Below, in pieces: positions 1 to 12,035 of a stretch of 64,000 nucleotides of DNA. The stretch is from Artocarpus heterophyllus (lineage: Eukaryota > Streptophyta > Magnoliopsida > Rosales > Moraceae). Below the pieces are notes generated by a model. That model was not told where the DNA came from. It saw only the letters and a program-made list of their open reading frames with translations, and did no database searches. Positions within the stretch are counted from its first letter, which is position 1, and each line of letters opens with the position of its first letter. The DNA is taken from contig CM046337.1 in assembly GCA_025403435.1 (NCBI GenBank), forward strand, positions 4,223,501-4,287,500. Direction: 5' to 3'. The position numbers and the translations under genes were made by a program.

Positions 1-23
1 TAAATTAGTAAACAAACATTTAC

Positions 24-3000
24 CTTCCAAATTGCACTCCTTTTTGCAGTGCCAACCATGTATGGATGATGTGCACAGAGCATCACTTGCATAGATGTAC
101 TTGGATTGACAGCAAGAGCGGCTGATGATATCACAACAAAAGCCTTTACTGAAACCTCAGTAGATGGAAGAAAAGGCACTTGAGTGTCCAATGAATTATC
201 TGTGTCACTACAGAAATACAGATTTAGATCTCCATACAGAGGAACATGATAGAAAGATGAAAAGACATGTTTCAGAAAACTATAGAACCCACACATTTCA
301 AGTAATGAAAAATACATAGTTTTATTTTTCATGAACAGAAATTGAATACTAGAAAAAAGTAGAAAGTATTTAAAAGAGAATGACAAGCAGCCCACAACAT
401 AATGGAGAATACCCAGACTACAAAACATTTTTCCAACTAAATTTTAGAAGAAAACAGAGATTAATCATTAAAATGTCTACTATTTAGAAGTCAAAATGTC
501 TACCACTGAAGTAAGCGAGACTCCTTTTTCTTTTTTTCTTTTTCTTCTTCCCTTTTTTTTTTTTCTTGGTGAAGGGAGTCTCCTTCACCGTTAGTCAGCT
601 TTCTACTTTGATTCATTTTGAGTTTGTTTTTGTTTCAGGGACCAGTTGTTGTACCAAAAATTAGATCGTTTCTTTCCAATCTGCTTCGATCCAATCCTAT
701 TTAAAATACCTTTATCAGTTTCATAAGCTATCCTGTAAATATTTTTCTTCTCTGATCTTATATCAGAAAACTAACCACTTTTGTGTAAACACAAAAATTC
801 TTATGAGCTAAGGCTACCACCATAGAATTATATAGAAGGGTATAGAGAAGCCAAAACTAACACGCATACTGCAAAGTTAAAAAAAAAGTGCAAGACAAAA
901 CTCCATCTCCCCTTCACAGTGGGAGTTAAAAATATTTAATTCTGTCTACTCTGAAATCCCCTAGAGAAAGAAAAGAAAATTTAGTCTAGCAGCATGACCC
1001 AATATTTTAAATATGAAAACAAATTCAAATAGAGCCCCCCAAACCACCCACCCAAACACACACGCTAGCGCACAACACATACAAAAAACAAAACAAAACT
1101 AAAACGTAAAAAGAAAACAAAAACAAGAGAGGGAACGAAGAAAAAAAAATGGATGAAAAAGAAGAAAGAGGGATGCATGTTGAAGCAAAAGTAAGCTGTA
1201 CCTTGTTTTTGAAATATAGAGCTTCTCTGCAGCAAGAGACATGTAATTGGTCAGTTCGAGCAAAAGAGTTTCAGTTAACTGTGGAGCAGAAGCAATTATC
1301 TTTTTGGTAGCATCACAAGCCCTTCTTCGAATTTCCCAACATGGGTGGCATACTAAAAATATTACTAGCTGCAGCACACCAACAATTACTTAATACTAAA
1401 TTTGGGTTTCCTTAAACAAAATTTAAACAAAAAATGGTGGTCCAAGTTCAAACCAGTTTACCTGTAACAGTAATCTCATGGAAAAGGTATCTAATATCCT
1501 GCATAATGGAAAGGCAACAACTTGAACAGTCACTACCAACTTTTCTACATAAATTAAAAAAACGCTCTACATATGCAGAGTCAGAAAAACAAATATATAA
1601 TACCTGTGCAAGTGTTCCACAACCAGCATCTCAAGAAGCTCAATACACGTCATGCAATCTTCAGTTGATAGTTTTGAGACCTGCAGCGCCAGTTATCAGT
1701 TTCCATATCATGAGAAGCAAGGAAAAAAGCACAGAAAAGGAAGAGGCGGAAAAAACATTTCAACTGACAGCATTTTTGAGTGGCTACCATATTTATTGGT
1801 ACAAGAGAAGGCTCGTTTTGAGATATCAAAGACCAGATCTTTTCCTTCATAACAATCTCCTCTGAGGGTAAAAAAAAAAAAACAAAGGGGAAGTAAATCG
1901 ACTTAAATACATGAAAGAGTGGAAAAGAAAACAGACACAAAAAAAAAAGAACGAAAAAACTGAGAAAGCTCAGGGAAATGTATTCTCTATGTAAATAACC
2001 TAAGCATTGAGGGGGGGAAGGGGATAACGAGCACCTGCTTTGATGTCAACGGCTGCTATTTTTCCCACTATAAGCAAGGCATATATGCCATCCAAACGTT
2101 GAACTGCCTTTGTAAAACCAGTTTTCACAAGTTGGATGAGAGGCACAAGCAAGGACGACACCTGGAAATGTATAATGCCAGAAGCGGTGAAAGGGAGCCT
2201 TAAACAAGAACAAGCTGACAGATGCGAAGCCAGGCAAAATTCTATGTGCCAACTTACCCGTAAAACAACATCAGCGTCTTTACATATGGCTCGTAAACAA
2301 CGAAGATGCCCCCTTCTTAAAGCTTCCTTCTCCTTAAGGCCAGAGGCAATGAATGCAACAGCATCTGGTTGGACCACATCAGCAGATCGTGCTGCCCAAG
2401 ATCCCAAAGCTGACAAAACTGCAAGCTTAACCTCCTCGTTGCCTTGAAAAACACCCCACGTCAAATTAAAAGAATAAATACACAGTACTCAATAGAAGGA
2501 GGAAAAAAGTTATGTCAAGATGGAAACTGAAAGACAAAATGTAAAGACTCAAAAATCTGCTCAAAAAGAAGTTAAAGGTCAATACACAAAAAAGGAAAGA
2601 ACACCAAAAGGTGACAACTTACCATCATCCTTGTAGCAAGGTAGAAGGAAGCTACATATTGTTCGTGACAGGCTATTGAGGTGTTTTCCATCCGGAGCAT
2701 TAGACAGTTCTTGCAGTGCATTGATCATTCCGATTCTCTGGTAAGGTAATGCAAGTCTTCCTTCTGAGCCTGTTAAATTGATAAATTGACATAAGAGTAG
2801 CTCAGCCAAAGAATTAAATGCTCAAGCTGAAAACATATTGTAAAGCATAAACCTACAGAAAAGTATGAGGACAAAAATCCCTCACTTGCCATTTCTGACA
2901 CATAAACATTACAGAAACCATTTTGCTTTCCCTGCTGTTTCTTTTCTTTTTAAATAAATAATTTAATAACAAATATAGAATCACATAGTGCTGAGTACAC

Positions 3001-4563
3001 CCCATACCGCTAATTACAGCTTTTACAGCATTAAACATTGCCTCTAAAGCATCTGGGTTACTTGACTTTTTGCTCAAACAGCTTACTATTGCCAATGCCT
3101 CTATCCTTCGTCCTTCGTCTGCATGTCGAGCCTGTGGCAATGCCACTGAAAGAGTTTCAAGAGCATACTTGCTCAAATCCAAGTTGACTGATCTCAAAAG
3201 AATTCCAACTGACTCCAATACTATCTCAGGGTTCCGCTTTAGCATTTTAACAGCAGCTGGAACCACAATACTTTGAAAATCCTCGTGGGACATGTGCTTG
3301 AAAAGGGGCTGAAATGCTTCACTAAGACCCTTCACAGGCTTCTCTCTCGAACTTAGAACTGCTTTAACGTACATATCAAGAAACGTTGGCTGTGAACAGA
3401 AAACCAAGATCAACTACTCGGCTTTGACCCAGTAAAGCTAAATACGATTGATTTAAACATGAGTACCCCAACACAAAAATACCCCACTTCGATTAGCAAT
3501 GCACTCACATGAACACGGAGAAAGGATACAGACATGTTGGAATGTTTTCAATTTCCCCTTTATACAATATAAAATGATATAGCTCCTCCTATAAACGAAG
3601 TGAAAAACAATATAAATATACGACTCTTACCTTCCCCTGTTCAAATAAAGAAGGTGATTTACTTGAGTTACTCGAGAACTCCATTAATAGCCATAGTAAC
3701 TCCGGACTATCTTTGTATGGGATCCGCCCGTCCTTTAGTTCCTCTATGTAAATTTTGTAGATATCTGGTGACTGAAAAATATTATATTATTGGACATGAG
3801 GTAACTGAAATATATGCACGTATCTACAAATTAAAAAAAAAAAAAAAAAAGGCTTCTATGATGAGAGTATGAGGACGCTATTAATCAACTATCTGAACAG
3901 GTTCAAAGGACTAAACCTGAGAAAATAACTGAAAAAATGTCTGTTTGCAAGCCTTTCGCTCGCGCAAAGATCTTGGTATAACTAGATGAAGTAAGGACGC
4001 CTGTGCTGTGGCTAATCTACAACAAGCATTCTTCGAAACAGTGGCGAACTGACTGTTACTAAAAAGGAAGCACGACCACTGAAGAAGTCTGAAGCCGCCG
4101 ACGAACGACTGGACCTTTGCCTGCTTCTCCATTGCCTGAACAAGCGTCTCAGCGAAGCTTTTCATGAAGATAGTCTCACCTAGTACCTTCGTAATCACGT
4201 TATCAACGGCACTTCTCGAAGCTCGCTCATCGAAAATGTACAACGTCTTGAATATGATATCCACCAACAACGAAGCCAATTCCGCATCCATTTCTGCACA
4301 ATTCGACAAATTCAGAACCAAAAAAGAATCAATTCCACCACCATTTTTCTCATTTCGAATGCAAATCAGCAAATATTTCACAGTTCATCTCCAAATTTTC
4401 CAGCGAATTACGAATTGTGATTGTAGGTTAAGGAAGAGTTGGAGAAACCTGAATTGGCGAGAATCGAAGGGATTTCGTAGCTGAAGATCCGGACACGCTT
4501 CTTGGCGGAGGGAGTGGAGACCAACCCGCCGATGGAGGCGAGAGACTCCGATGGGTTGGCCAT
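24..4563 (-). CDS. GCN1: GCN1/ILITYHIA translational regulator, N-terminal 12 exons (continues past left edge)
   Basis: GCN1 (ILITYHIA in Arabidopsis) is a very large cytosolic HEAT-repeat protein that binds ribosomes and activates the eIF2-alpha kinase GCN2 under amino-acid starvation and other stress. Exons, all with GT/AG borders and consistent phases: 4449-4563, 3917-4293, 3631-3771, 3008-3389, 2623-2769, 2258-2442, 2035-2161, 1788-1861, 1604-1680, 1462-1498, 1202-1368, 24-207. Together they give 2013 nt, or 671 open codons without a stop. The start MANPSESLASIGG at 4563 matches the plant GCN1 start. Typical family segments include RNPEIVLESVG, KEKEALRRGHLRC and LIQLVKTGFTKAVQRLDGIY. Plant family members are about 2,600 residues, so three quarters of the protein lies outside the window. 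No lesion is visible and this is the one clearly functional gene here. The family is certain; the expression state is not visible. Confidence 0.95.
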
Positions 4564-5228
4564 GGCGGAGAGGGAAGTGGAGGATAGAGATTTCTATGGC
4601 GGAGACGAGCTTGACGAACTTCCGATGATTGAAGAGGAAGTGGTTTCTAGGGTTTTAGGAGCCGCCGAAAGACTCGGGACTGTGACTGAGAAAAGCCTTG
4701 AGACGAGAGGAAATGAGAAATATATTTATGTTTTGCTCTCTCGTTAAACAAAGAGAGTGGGGAAGCGATAAATGGGACTCTTTGCTAGAAGAGAAGGGCC
4801 TTGCCTTTTTTGTCCGTGAAGATAATGGGCTTTCGGCCCTCTTGAGTTGTGTCCGTTAAAACTAGGGCTTTGATAGAAGAGCGGTCCATATGAAACTCTC
4901 TTGTCCGTGAAGATAATGAGCTTGCGTCCCTTTTAAGTCGGCATCCTTACTTTTACGACTTATGTCGCTAAAAAAATAATTATTAAAAAAATCATGTTAT
5001 ATTATTATATTATATTTTATAATACTAAATATACTTTGAGGTATTTGGCTATGATATTAACTAGTAACCATTCTGATACTAGTACCCGACTAATATACCA
5101 GTTAGTATTAAACCGCTGTATCGGTATTTATCCAGTATCCGTTGTAATTCTAGTGAGTATCCGCCATTATCGGCAACACCACCGTTGCAGGATACTTCAA
5201 AAAAATGCAAAAAAATCATAAAAACATT

Positions 5229-5639
5229 TCATAAAATTATAAGAAAAAACACATATCTCCGAAAAAAACACAAAATGCACAAAAAATAACAAAAATACAA
5301 ACACAAATAAATAAATAAATAAAAACACACACACAGATCTTCTTCGCATCGTCTATTCCCTATGGTATTGTTGTCGTTGCACTCAAGAAGAAGTCGAACG
5401 GTCTTCAAACATGGAGCATCAAGATTGCACCTCAGACGATCAAGCTCAGGCACAGTGTTCAAATCTGGAATGGAGGAGTGTGAAGCTTGCGTTGAAGACT
5501 TTCGTGCACTATAAAGACGATTACAGGCTAAGTAGTCATGCCGAAATCTGCAGATGAGAGAGAGGCGGAGCTCGTAGGATCTTTGAATATCGTATTTGGA
5601 GAGAGAGGGGGGAGGATTAGACAAAGAAAAATGCAGCAC
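5229..5639 (-). other. Open stretch of unknown nature
   Basis: A 136-codon open frame. Its first two thirds have balanced composition; its last third is a low-complexity hydrophobic tail read from an A-rich tract. I recognise no domain, signal peptide or paralogue in the window. It could be a decayed gene or transposon fragment, or chance. It is listed only because the 5340-5600 part is visibly more GC-rich than its surroundings. Confidence 0.15.
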
Positions 5640-6238
5640 TTTTCTACCTCATGGCAATGTGATCCAAAAATGAGGCCCATGGGACTTGGCATAAATATTA
5701 TATAAAGTATTTAAGAGAATAGTTTAAATCATCAATCTAGATTTAAAAACTATAACATATAAAAATTTTACACTATAATTTTTATCGTAGCATGCGAAAG
5801 CTTCTACACTGTTCACAGTTTAAACCATTAGTTTAAACTACTCTTCTGAACATCTCAGTAAATTGACAACTCAAAAGAGTAAGTCAAAAGAGTACTTACG
5901 AGACACCAATTAACCAAAATATTTGTTAGTTATCTACCAGAATCAATCACCGATTAAAGATAATATCAACTGTTAGCTAATCAATTTTGAAAACACAAGA
6001 AAAACATATTTATTTTAAATTCGATAATTAATACTTTACGTGATTGAAATTTTGATAAACTAGTCATTGGATTTATCAAACTTAATTAATAATTTATTAA
6101 ATCTCAAATAAAAATTTACGACTCAACTTTTATTTTTCAAAATGACATTTTTTAAAAAAATTAGTAAACAACATTGAAAACATTTACTTAAATTAGAGTT
6201 TTAAGACAATACAAAATGCGGGGCTAGGTGAGGCCCTG

Positions 6239-6375
6239 GGACATTACCAAAGGAGCGTTTCACACATTGGCAAGAATGTCGACTGAAGTACCTACTGCTA
6301 CTCTCTAGGTATTATCAAAGAAGCATTTCACACATTGGCAAGAATGTCGACTGAGGTAACTGCTGTCGGGCCTAC
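6239..6375. repeat. Two-copy tandem repeat, about 67-bp unit
   Basis: Two adjacent units share a long almost identical block centred on CACATTGGCAAGAATGTCGA, followed by similar tails. It is a short local duplication with no coding meaning that I can see. Confidence 0.6.
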
Positions 6376-8508
6376 CTCTCGACCTGAAACGTGTTATCCC
6401 ATCCTTATTGTATGTGTTATAGTAATAAGAATATGCAGGAACGTGGTCCTAATCTTTAACTGCAGATCCACCGCAATCATTCATTACAACTAGGTCATCT
6501 CATTTAGTGGGAGATATAACAATACTTGTAGCTAAAAAGTCGTTTAGAAGCCACAATTTAAACCTTAATTTACACACAGTTCAAATCAATTTTATAGGTT
6601 TACATCTTTAGTTCAAATTGAGTTCCAAATCGCTTACAATTTGTTGAAAAATAATAATATTTATAACTTATAGCTAATGAAAACTGATTCATTTTGGTTG
6701 TTACCATACGTTGCATATGGCACAAGTTATCATGCACAATCACTGAATGAGAGAGCAGCGAAATATTGTCATCGATAAAAGTGCATCACACTTGCGTTAA
6801 AGTTCCAAAACATGCATGACATCACATCGAGTGGCCGCATATGCACTCGCGGTTTAGTTCTCCTTTTAAAAAACTAAAATTTCAAATACATAATACGCAT
6901 CCGGCTTTATTTACTTTCCTCGAAACTGATCAGCTACTTTCTTTAAAGGAAAAACCTTCCCTAATTTTGTTAATCAGAACCACCCATTAATCCCAAGTGG
7001 CAATGTTTCCCTCTGCTACGTGCCACTGATTCCTATCAATTTTACACATGATATATATACATATATATATTTACATACACCTTATCAGTGACGTGACGAG
7101 CCAGCTTTTGGGAGCCTACACTAGTTTTGAAAAATATATTAAAACTAATATTACAATTTTATGAAGAACTATAAAAATGCCTATTAAAAATAAGATTGGT
7201 CTCATTAGGGTCATGTTTTAAAATGTCATATTTATATTAAAAGCTATTTGTTTTACATATATATTTTTTTAACTTTAATGCAATATTGATCAGATCTAAA
7301 GTTTAAAAATGTGCATTGCTGATAAAAATACTCTATCATAGAAAGTTTTTATCTCTCCATTTTAAACCTTATATTTTAAGGTTATAAAACTATACTTGAT
7401 ATTTTAAATTGTACCACATTTATTCTTCACGAGTAAAGGGGTAAAAATACTTATAAAAGAAATATAAAAATAAAATACTAAAGTACAGCCAGGTCGCATG
7501 TATGAATATAGGACAAAATAAAAAAAATCATATATTTTTAAGCGCAAAAATTTTATATAAAAAACGCTCACTAGGGTGACAACCCTTACTCATCCCTCCA
7601 CAGCCCCGTCACTTCCTCTAAACGAAAAGAAGTAAAAGCAAAGACAACAAACTGACTCATAGTGATCCCTAATGGCCCAAGAAAGATAAAAAAGAAAGAA
7701 ATATAGGGTTAACAAGACAATTGACATAATTATGTTTATTGAATTAAAATATGACTCTAATTTGTAAAAAATTTACAAATGTCTTATAATGATATCATTC
7801 AAATTATTTATATGTAATTATATAGTACAATATATAATATCATTAAAATAATTACTATATCATTAAGGGCATTTTTAAGATATTTTAAATATTGTGTTAG
7901 ATTTTAATTTTATTACAATAATCTAGACATGTACTGTAATTTTTTCTGAAAATATATCGAGGAGACAAATTTTCGCGTCATCGATATAGTATGATAAAAT
8001 ACGTGTCGCTGAGGTAAGGAGTTAGAAACAAGGACAGGTGTTGCCTAAGACGGTGAACAAGAATCCGCCGAAAAATGCACATCCAAACTGTCGTTTTTAC
8101 ACAAGTCGCCGCCTTTTGAGTATGCAACTTGCCCAAGTTGTGCTGCTCTCTCTTTGCTGCTAGTGCGAGGTAAGCAATTCTTTAGATCTTTTTCTGGCAT
8201 TGGAAAAACAGTGGCACACTTGATCATGATCAATAGTTTTATCCCATAATATATTTCATTGGTCACTTAAAAAGAGAGATACGCAAAAACCAAACCCTCC
8301 CTCTCTCAAACATTATATAATTAACACAATCATGAAACCGTTTTAGAGAGAGAGGGGGGTTTGGAGGATATGGAAGATCGGGATGGTGGGAAGATCAGGA
8401 GGCCAGTGATGGAGCGGTCGAGGAAAAGAAGGATGAAGGGGAAATGAGGGCCGGAGAACGAGGAGTGCACGTTCATAGGGGTGAGGCAGAGGACGTGGGG
8501 GAAATGAG

Positions 8509-8513
8509 TGGCG
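8509..8513. repeat. Target-site duplication TGGCG, left copy
   Basis: The five bases before the copia 5' LTR equal the five bases after its 3' LTR (17954-17958), as expected from copia integrase. The site is inside the AP2 domain of the pseudogene. Confidence 0.95.
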
Positions 8514-10445
8514 TGTTGGGTTTGGTGCCCTAAAAGCTGTGACATTGTACATATTGTTAATAAATAAATAAGATGACATTTATTATTATTTTAGTTGATT
8601 ATATGTATTATGAATACATTTATAAACATCAAGAAAATTCCATGATTATTTATGTGACTATAAATTTAGCATATAAGTATTATTTGCTTAGGGATAAAAT
8701 TTATAGATAATAATCTAAATAGTCCGTAATAATTAATTAAAGTTTGGGATCATTAATTAAAAATTACAAGTACGGTCCAATCTCATCTAAAACGAAATAG
8801 TCATTATCCGGACTATTAATGTAGAGACATTGGATTAGAGGTACTTTATATAATGAGATTATATAGGACTAGACCAGATAAATTATGAATCTATAATAAT
8901 CATCCGTTACAAATAGAGTATTCAAATTTATCAATATGATGATCATATATTTGACAGTCTTAATCCTGAGTATTTATCAGACTCCTATTTATTACATTAT
9001 GTTTTTTGACTTGCATTGTGAGATTTGTCTAAGCACAGATTATAACTTAGCATCTTGGACACATAAAGTAATAAATGGCTGGGAATAATATTATACAGAT
9101 ATGGAATCTATTCCTTCCCTATGGAAGTTAGAAAAATAGTTCTCTTGAGTGATAATTCAATGTTTGAACAATAGAGCGCTCGTTCATAATAAGATTATGA
9201 ATTAATTGTTCATTAGAGAATTATTGGAACTCAAGGATAAAGATGTAATAAGAGAGGTGAACGGAAATTGAACCTAGCTCTTATTATAAACTATTTATGG
9301 ATGACTGACTTATATGTAATGATTATATCAATGGACTACTCGTTAATTTTCTTTGAGTAATTTTACTATAATCTCAAGAGTTCAGTTTCAGGTTTTTAGT
9401 GGAGTAACACTGAAACTAATAAATTTGACACATTAATTAAAGAGTTTGATTAAATGTCAAATTTATTGGAGCTTGGGTTATAGGTCCATAGGTCCCCAAT
9501 ACCACCTCTGTAACACTATATTGGATTTTTGCATAGAATGAATTATACATGTTTAATTCAGAATTTTTGAATTCTGAATTAATTTTTTTACACTTGAATT
9601 ATTAACGTGACGCAGAAAAATATTCTCTGTGACACATAATGCAATGTGATAAATGTTATCACATTTAACTGAGCATTAATTAATTAATTGATTATTGTTA
9701 AAATCTATTCTTAAATAAATGTGATTTATTTTTGAATTGAGATTTATATATATATATATATGGTTTTAAACCAAATATTTTTATATATATACAAGATTTT
9801 ATAATATATTAATATATATATTAATATAATATTATAAAAAAAAGATGCAGGCATGAACCTTTCACGTTTCACTTATATATATATATATATATATAAACCG
9901 AATCACATGTTGTGATTCGGTCAAAGTCGAAAAAAAAAAAAAAAACTTTATGTAAACTTATGAATAAGGATTCGGGAAACAAAGAAAGAAGAAAACGGAA
10001 AAGAAAAGAAGAAAAAGGAAAGGAAAAGAAAAAGAAAAGAAAAAATTACTAATGGCTCAGTTATAAAAAGGGAGAGATAACAGTTATCTCAGTAATTTTT
10101 ATTCACATAATTTTTAGATAGAAAAACTGAGAGTTCTTATCTAAAGAAAAAGGTCTGCTATCTCATGTGTTGAGTACATAGCAGATTCAGAAAAGTGTGA
10201 GGAAAATTTATTCTTGCAGTTTGACGCCCACTCGTCTTTCCATTGGTGTGGAGGCCTGGTTTGGAAGATCGTGGTGTCAAAGAGGAAAGCAAGGATACCC
10301 TGATAGTCTTCAAAAGGTTAGTAAAAATTCCTAAAGCTTTCTGTAATAAAATTATATATCTATTCCCGATGAACAAAGTTTTCAGAAAATTTTTGCTTGT
10401 CAACGATCCGTTCCTTCTGCTGCGTTTCATGTTTTAATTCCAACC
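8514..10445 (+). repeat. 5' LTR of copia-1
   Basis: It starts TGTTGGG and ends CCAACC where the 3' LTR has CCAACA, so the terminal A has mutated. It aligns along its length with 16040-17953. It contains TATAAAAAG at 10062-10070 as the likely Pol II TATA box, (TA)n tracts and a purine-rich block near 9960-10045. The same family gave the solo LTRs at 50242 and 57076. Confidence 0.93.
10062..10070 (+). promoter_or_regulatory. Probable TATA box of the copia-1 LTR promoter
   Basis: TATAAAAAG lies about 380 bp before the LTR end. It is conserved in the 3' LTR at 17580-17588, which fits a U3/R border shortly downstream. The transcription start itself cannot be seen. Confidence 0.5.
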
Positions 10446-10447
10446 AA

Positions 10448-10462
10448 TGGTATCAGAGCGGG
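10448..10462 (+). other. Primer-binding site of copia-1
   Basis: TGGTATCAGAGCGGG directly follows the 5' LTR. It is the usual copia site complementary to the initiator tRNA-Met 3' end and primes minus-strand DNA synthesis. The DNA from here to 12035 is an AT-rich leader without a convincing gene. Confidence 0.9.
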
Positions 10463-12035
10463 TTATAGCATATATAATTTTAATTAAACATTATTTTATT
10501 TTGATGATATCATGTTTTTGATGCATGTTTGTGGGCACTTTGCATCTTTGTTAATTTTTATTCATGTGATGAATGGTTGTTTAATGAAAGGATTTTTGGT
10601 CGTTAATTAGATGGTCTTTTTGGATTAATAATTTTATTTTCAGTTTGATTAGATCAATCTGTGTAAACCCATAAAGGGGTATAGGCTTTTTGTAATTTAT
10701 TATTATTATTTTTTCTTCTCTCCTCTCTTTCACTTGCTACACGTGGAGCGATGAAGAAAAAGATGTCTATTGGATTTTTTGGCTCAGTTGAGAACTGTGG
10801 GCCTATCAGATTTCAAAGGTAATCCAGCAAATTGTTGCACAATAAACCACTTGATGAGGACTGTAAAATTGGAGCAGGGAATTATGTATAAATTACAAGA
10901 AGACCCCTGTAATTTTATTTTTTATTTTTATTTTTATTTTTTTTGGGTTGTAATTTTGATTATCCAAAAGAACCCGGTCAAAAATTCATTGTTTATTTTC
11001 ATTTTTATTTTCATGTGATGATTGTGATAACATGTTCATGCATGATAACATGTCATCTAGGAAAGTGCCAACTTATAGTTATTGTAACATGACATGCATA
11101 CGCTTAGCATATTATTTTTATAAAGGAGTTTATAAAATGATTTAATATGTGTTAGCATTAATTTAATGAGATTAAATTAATTGGGTTGGTTTTATAGAAT
11201 CTTAATTTATTAATCAACCAAATAATGTGAATTTAGTTTTAACAGTTAAGACTTGGTAAAATTTACATTAATTCTAAGTTATCTAATTTTAAATTGTTTA
11301 ATTTTTGGTAACTTAGACAATTCATAATAAATTTAGATTTTTAGAAAATCTGGTAATTTATTTAAGTGTAAATAGAATGAGATTCTATTAACACATAATA
11401 TAATCTAGAAATTAAAAAATTGTTTTTATCTGCTAGAATTATGAAACATATGATGTTTTATAAGATAAAACACATCTTTTAAAATAATGAGTGGGAGAAG
11501 GTAATATGACAATATAACCTGCGGTCTCCACTATTAGTACAACACCGTGAGATTTAGGTGGCGTCTCGCGACGCTTTGATTTTGTCCTCCCTACGGAGGG
11601 TGTCCATTTAAATCAATATCAAGGTTGGCTTCCTTGAGATAGGATTTTATAATGTATTTCAAAATTGACCTACCCTACGACGGCAATTTTGAGTTAAGTT
11701 GTTAAAATCCAAAATAGTGGGTTACACTCATAAAGACATAATTAAATTGTTAATTATATCTTGACCAAAATAAACGGTTATTAAAAAATATAAAAAATAT
11801 GAGATATTTTGAATATATTTATTAATTGAGAATGTCTCCATTCAATTCATAAATAATTTGACCTACCCTACGGCGGCACTTTATTTATTAAAATTGAATA
11901 ATCGTGGAATTAGTAAAATATTTTTTGTGTTTTTCATATGCATCATGCATCACGTTTACTATTCTAAAACATATATTTATGATGTTTATGCAACCATTTT
12001 AATTTATGCTATTTTATTTATTTATTACAGCAACA

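Larger units (their letters stand above)
4564..8369. other. Intergenic region between GCN1 and the AP2/ERF pseudogene
   Basis: About 3.8 kb of mostly AT-rich DNA. The first few hundred bases upstream of 4563 must hold the GCN1 promoter and 5' UTR, but I see no decisive TATA box. At 6239-6375 a roughly 67-bp unit containing CACATTGGCAAGAATGTCGA occurs twice in tandem. A minus-strand open stretch at 5340-5639 matches no family I recognise. The DNA just before 8370 should contain the old promoter of the AP2/ERF gene. Confidence 0.6.

Noticed and set aside
2000..2464. Single long ORF as a separate gene
   Set aside because: It is GCN1 exons 6 and 7 plus a read-through intron.
8330..8579. Minus-strand frames rich in Pro/His
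   Set aside because: They are antisense to the AP2/ERF pseudogene start and run into the copia LTR.
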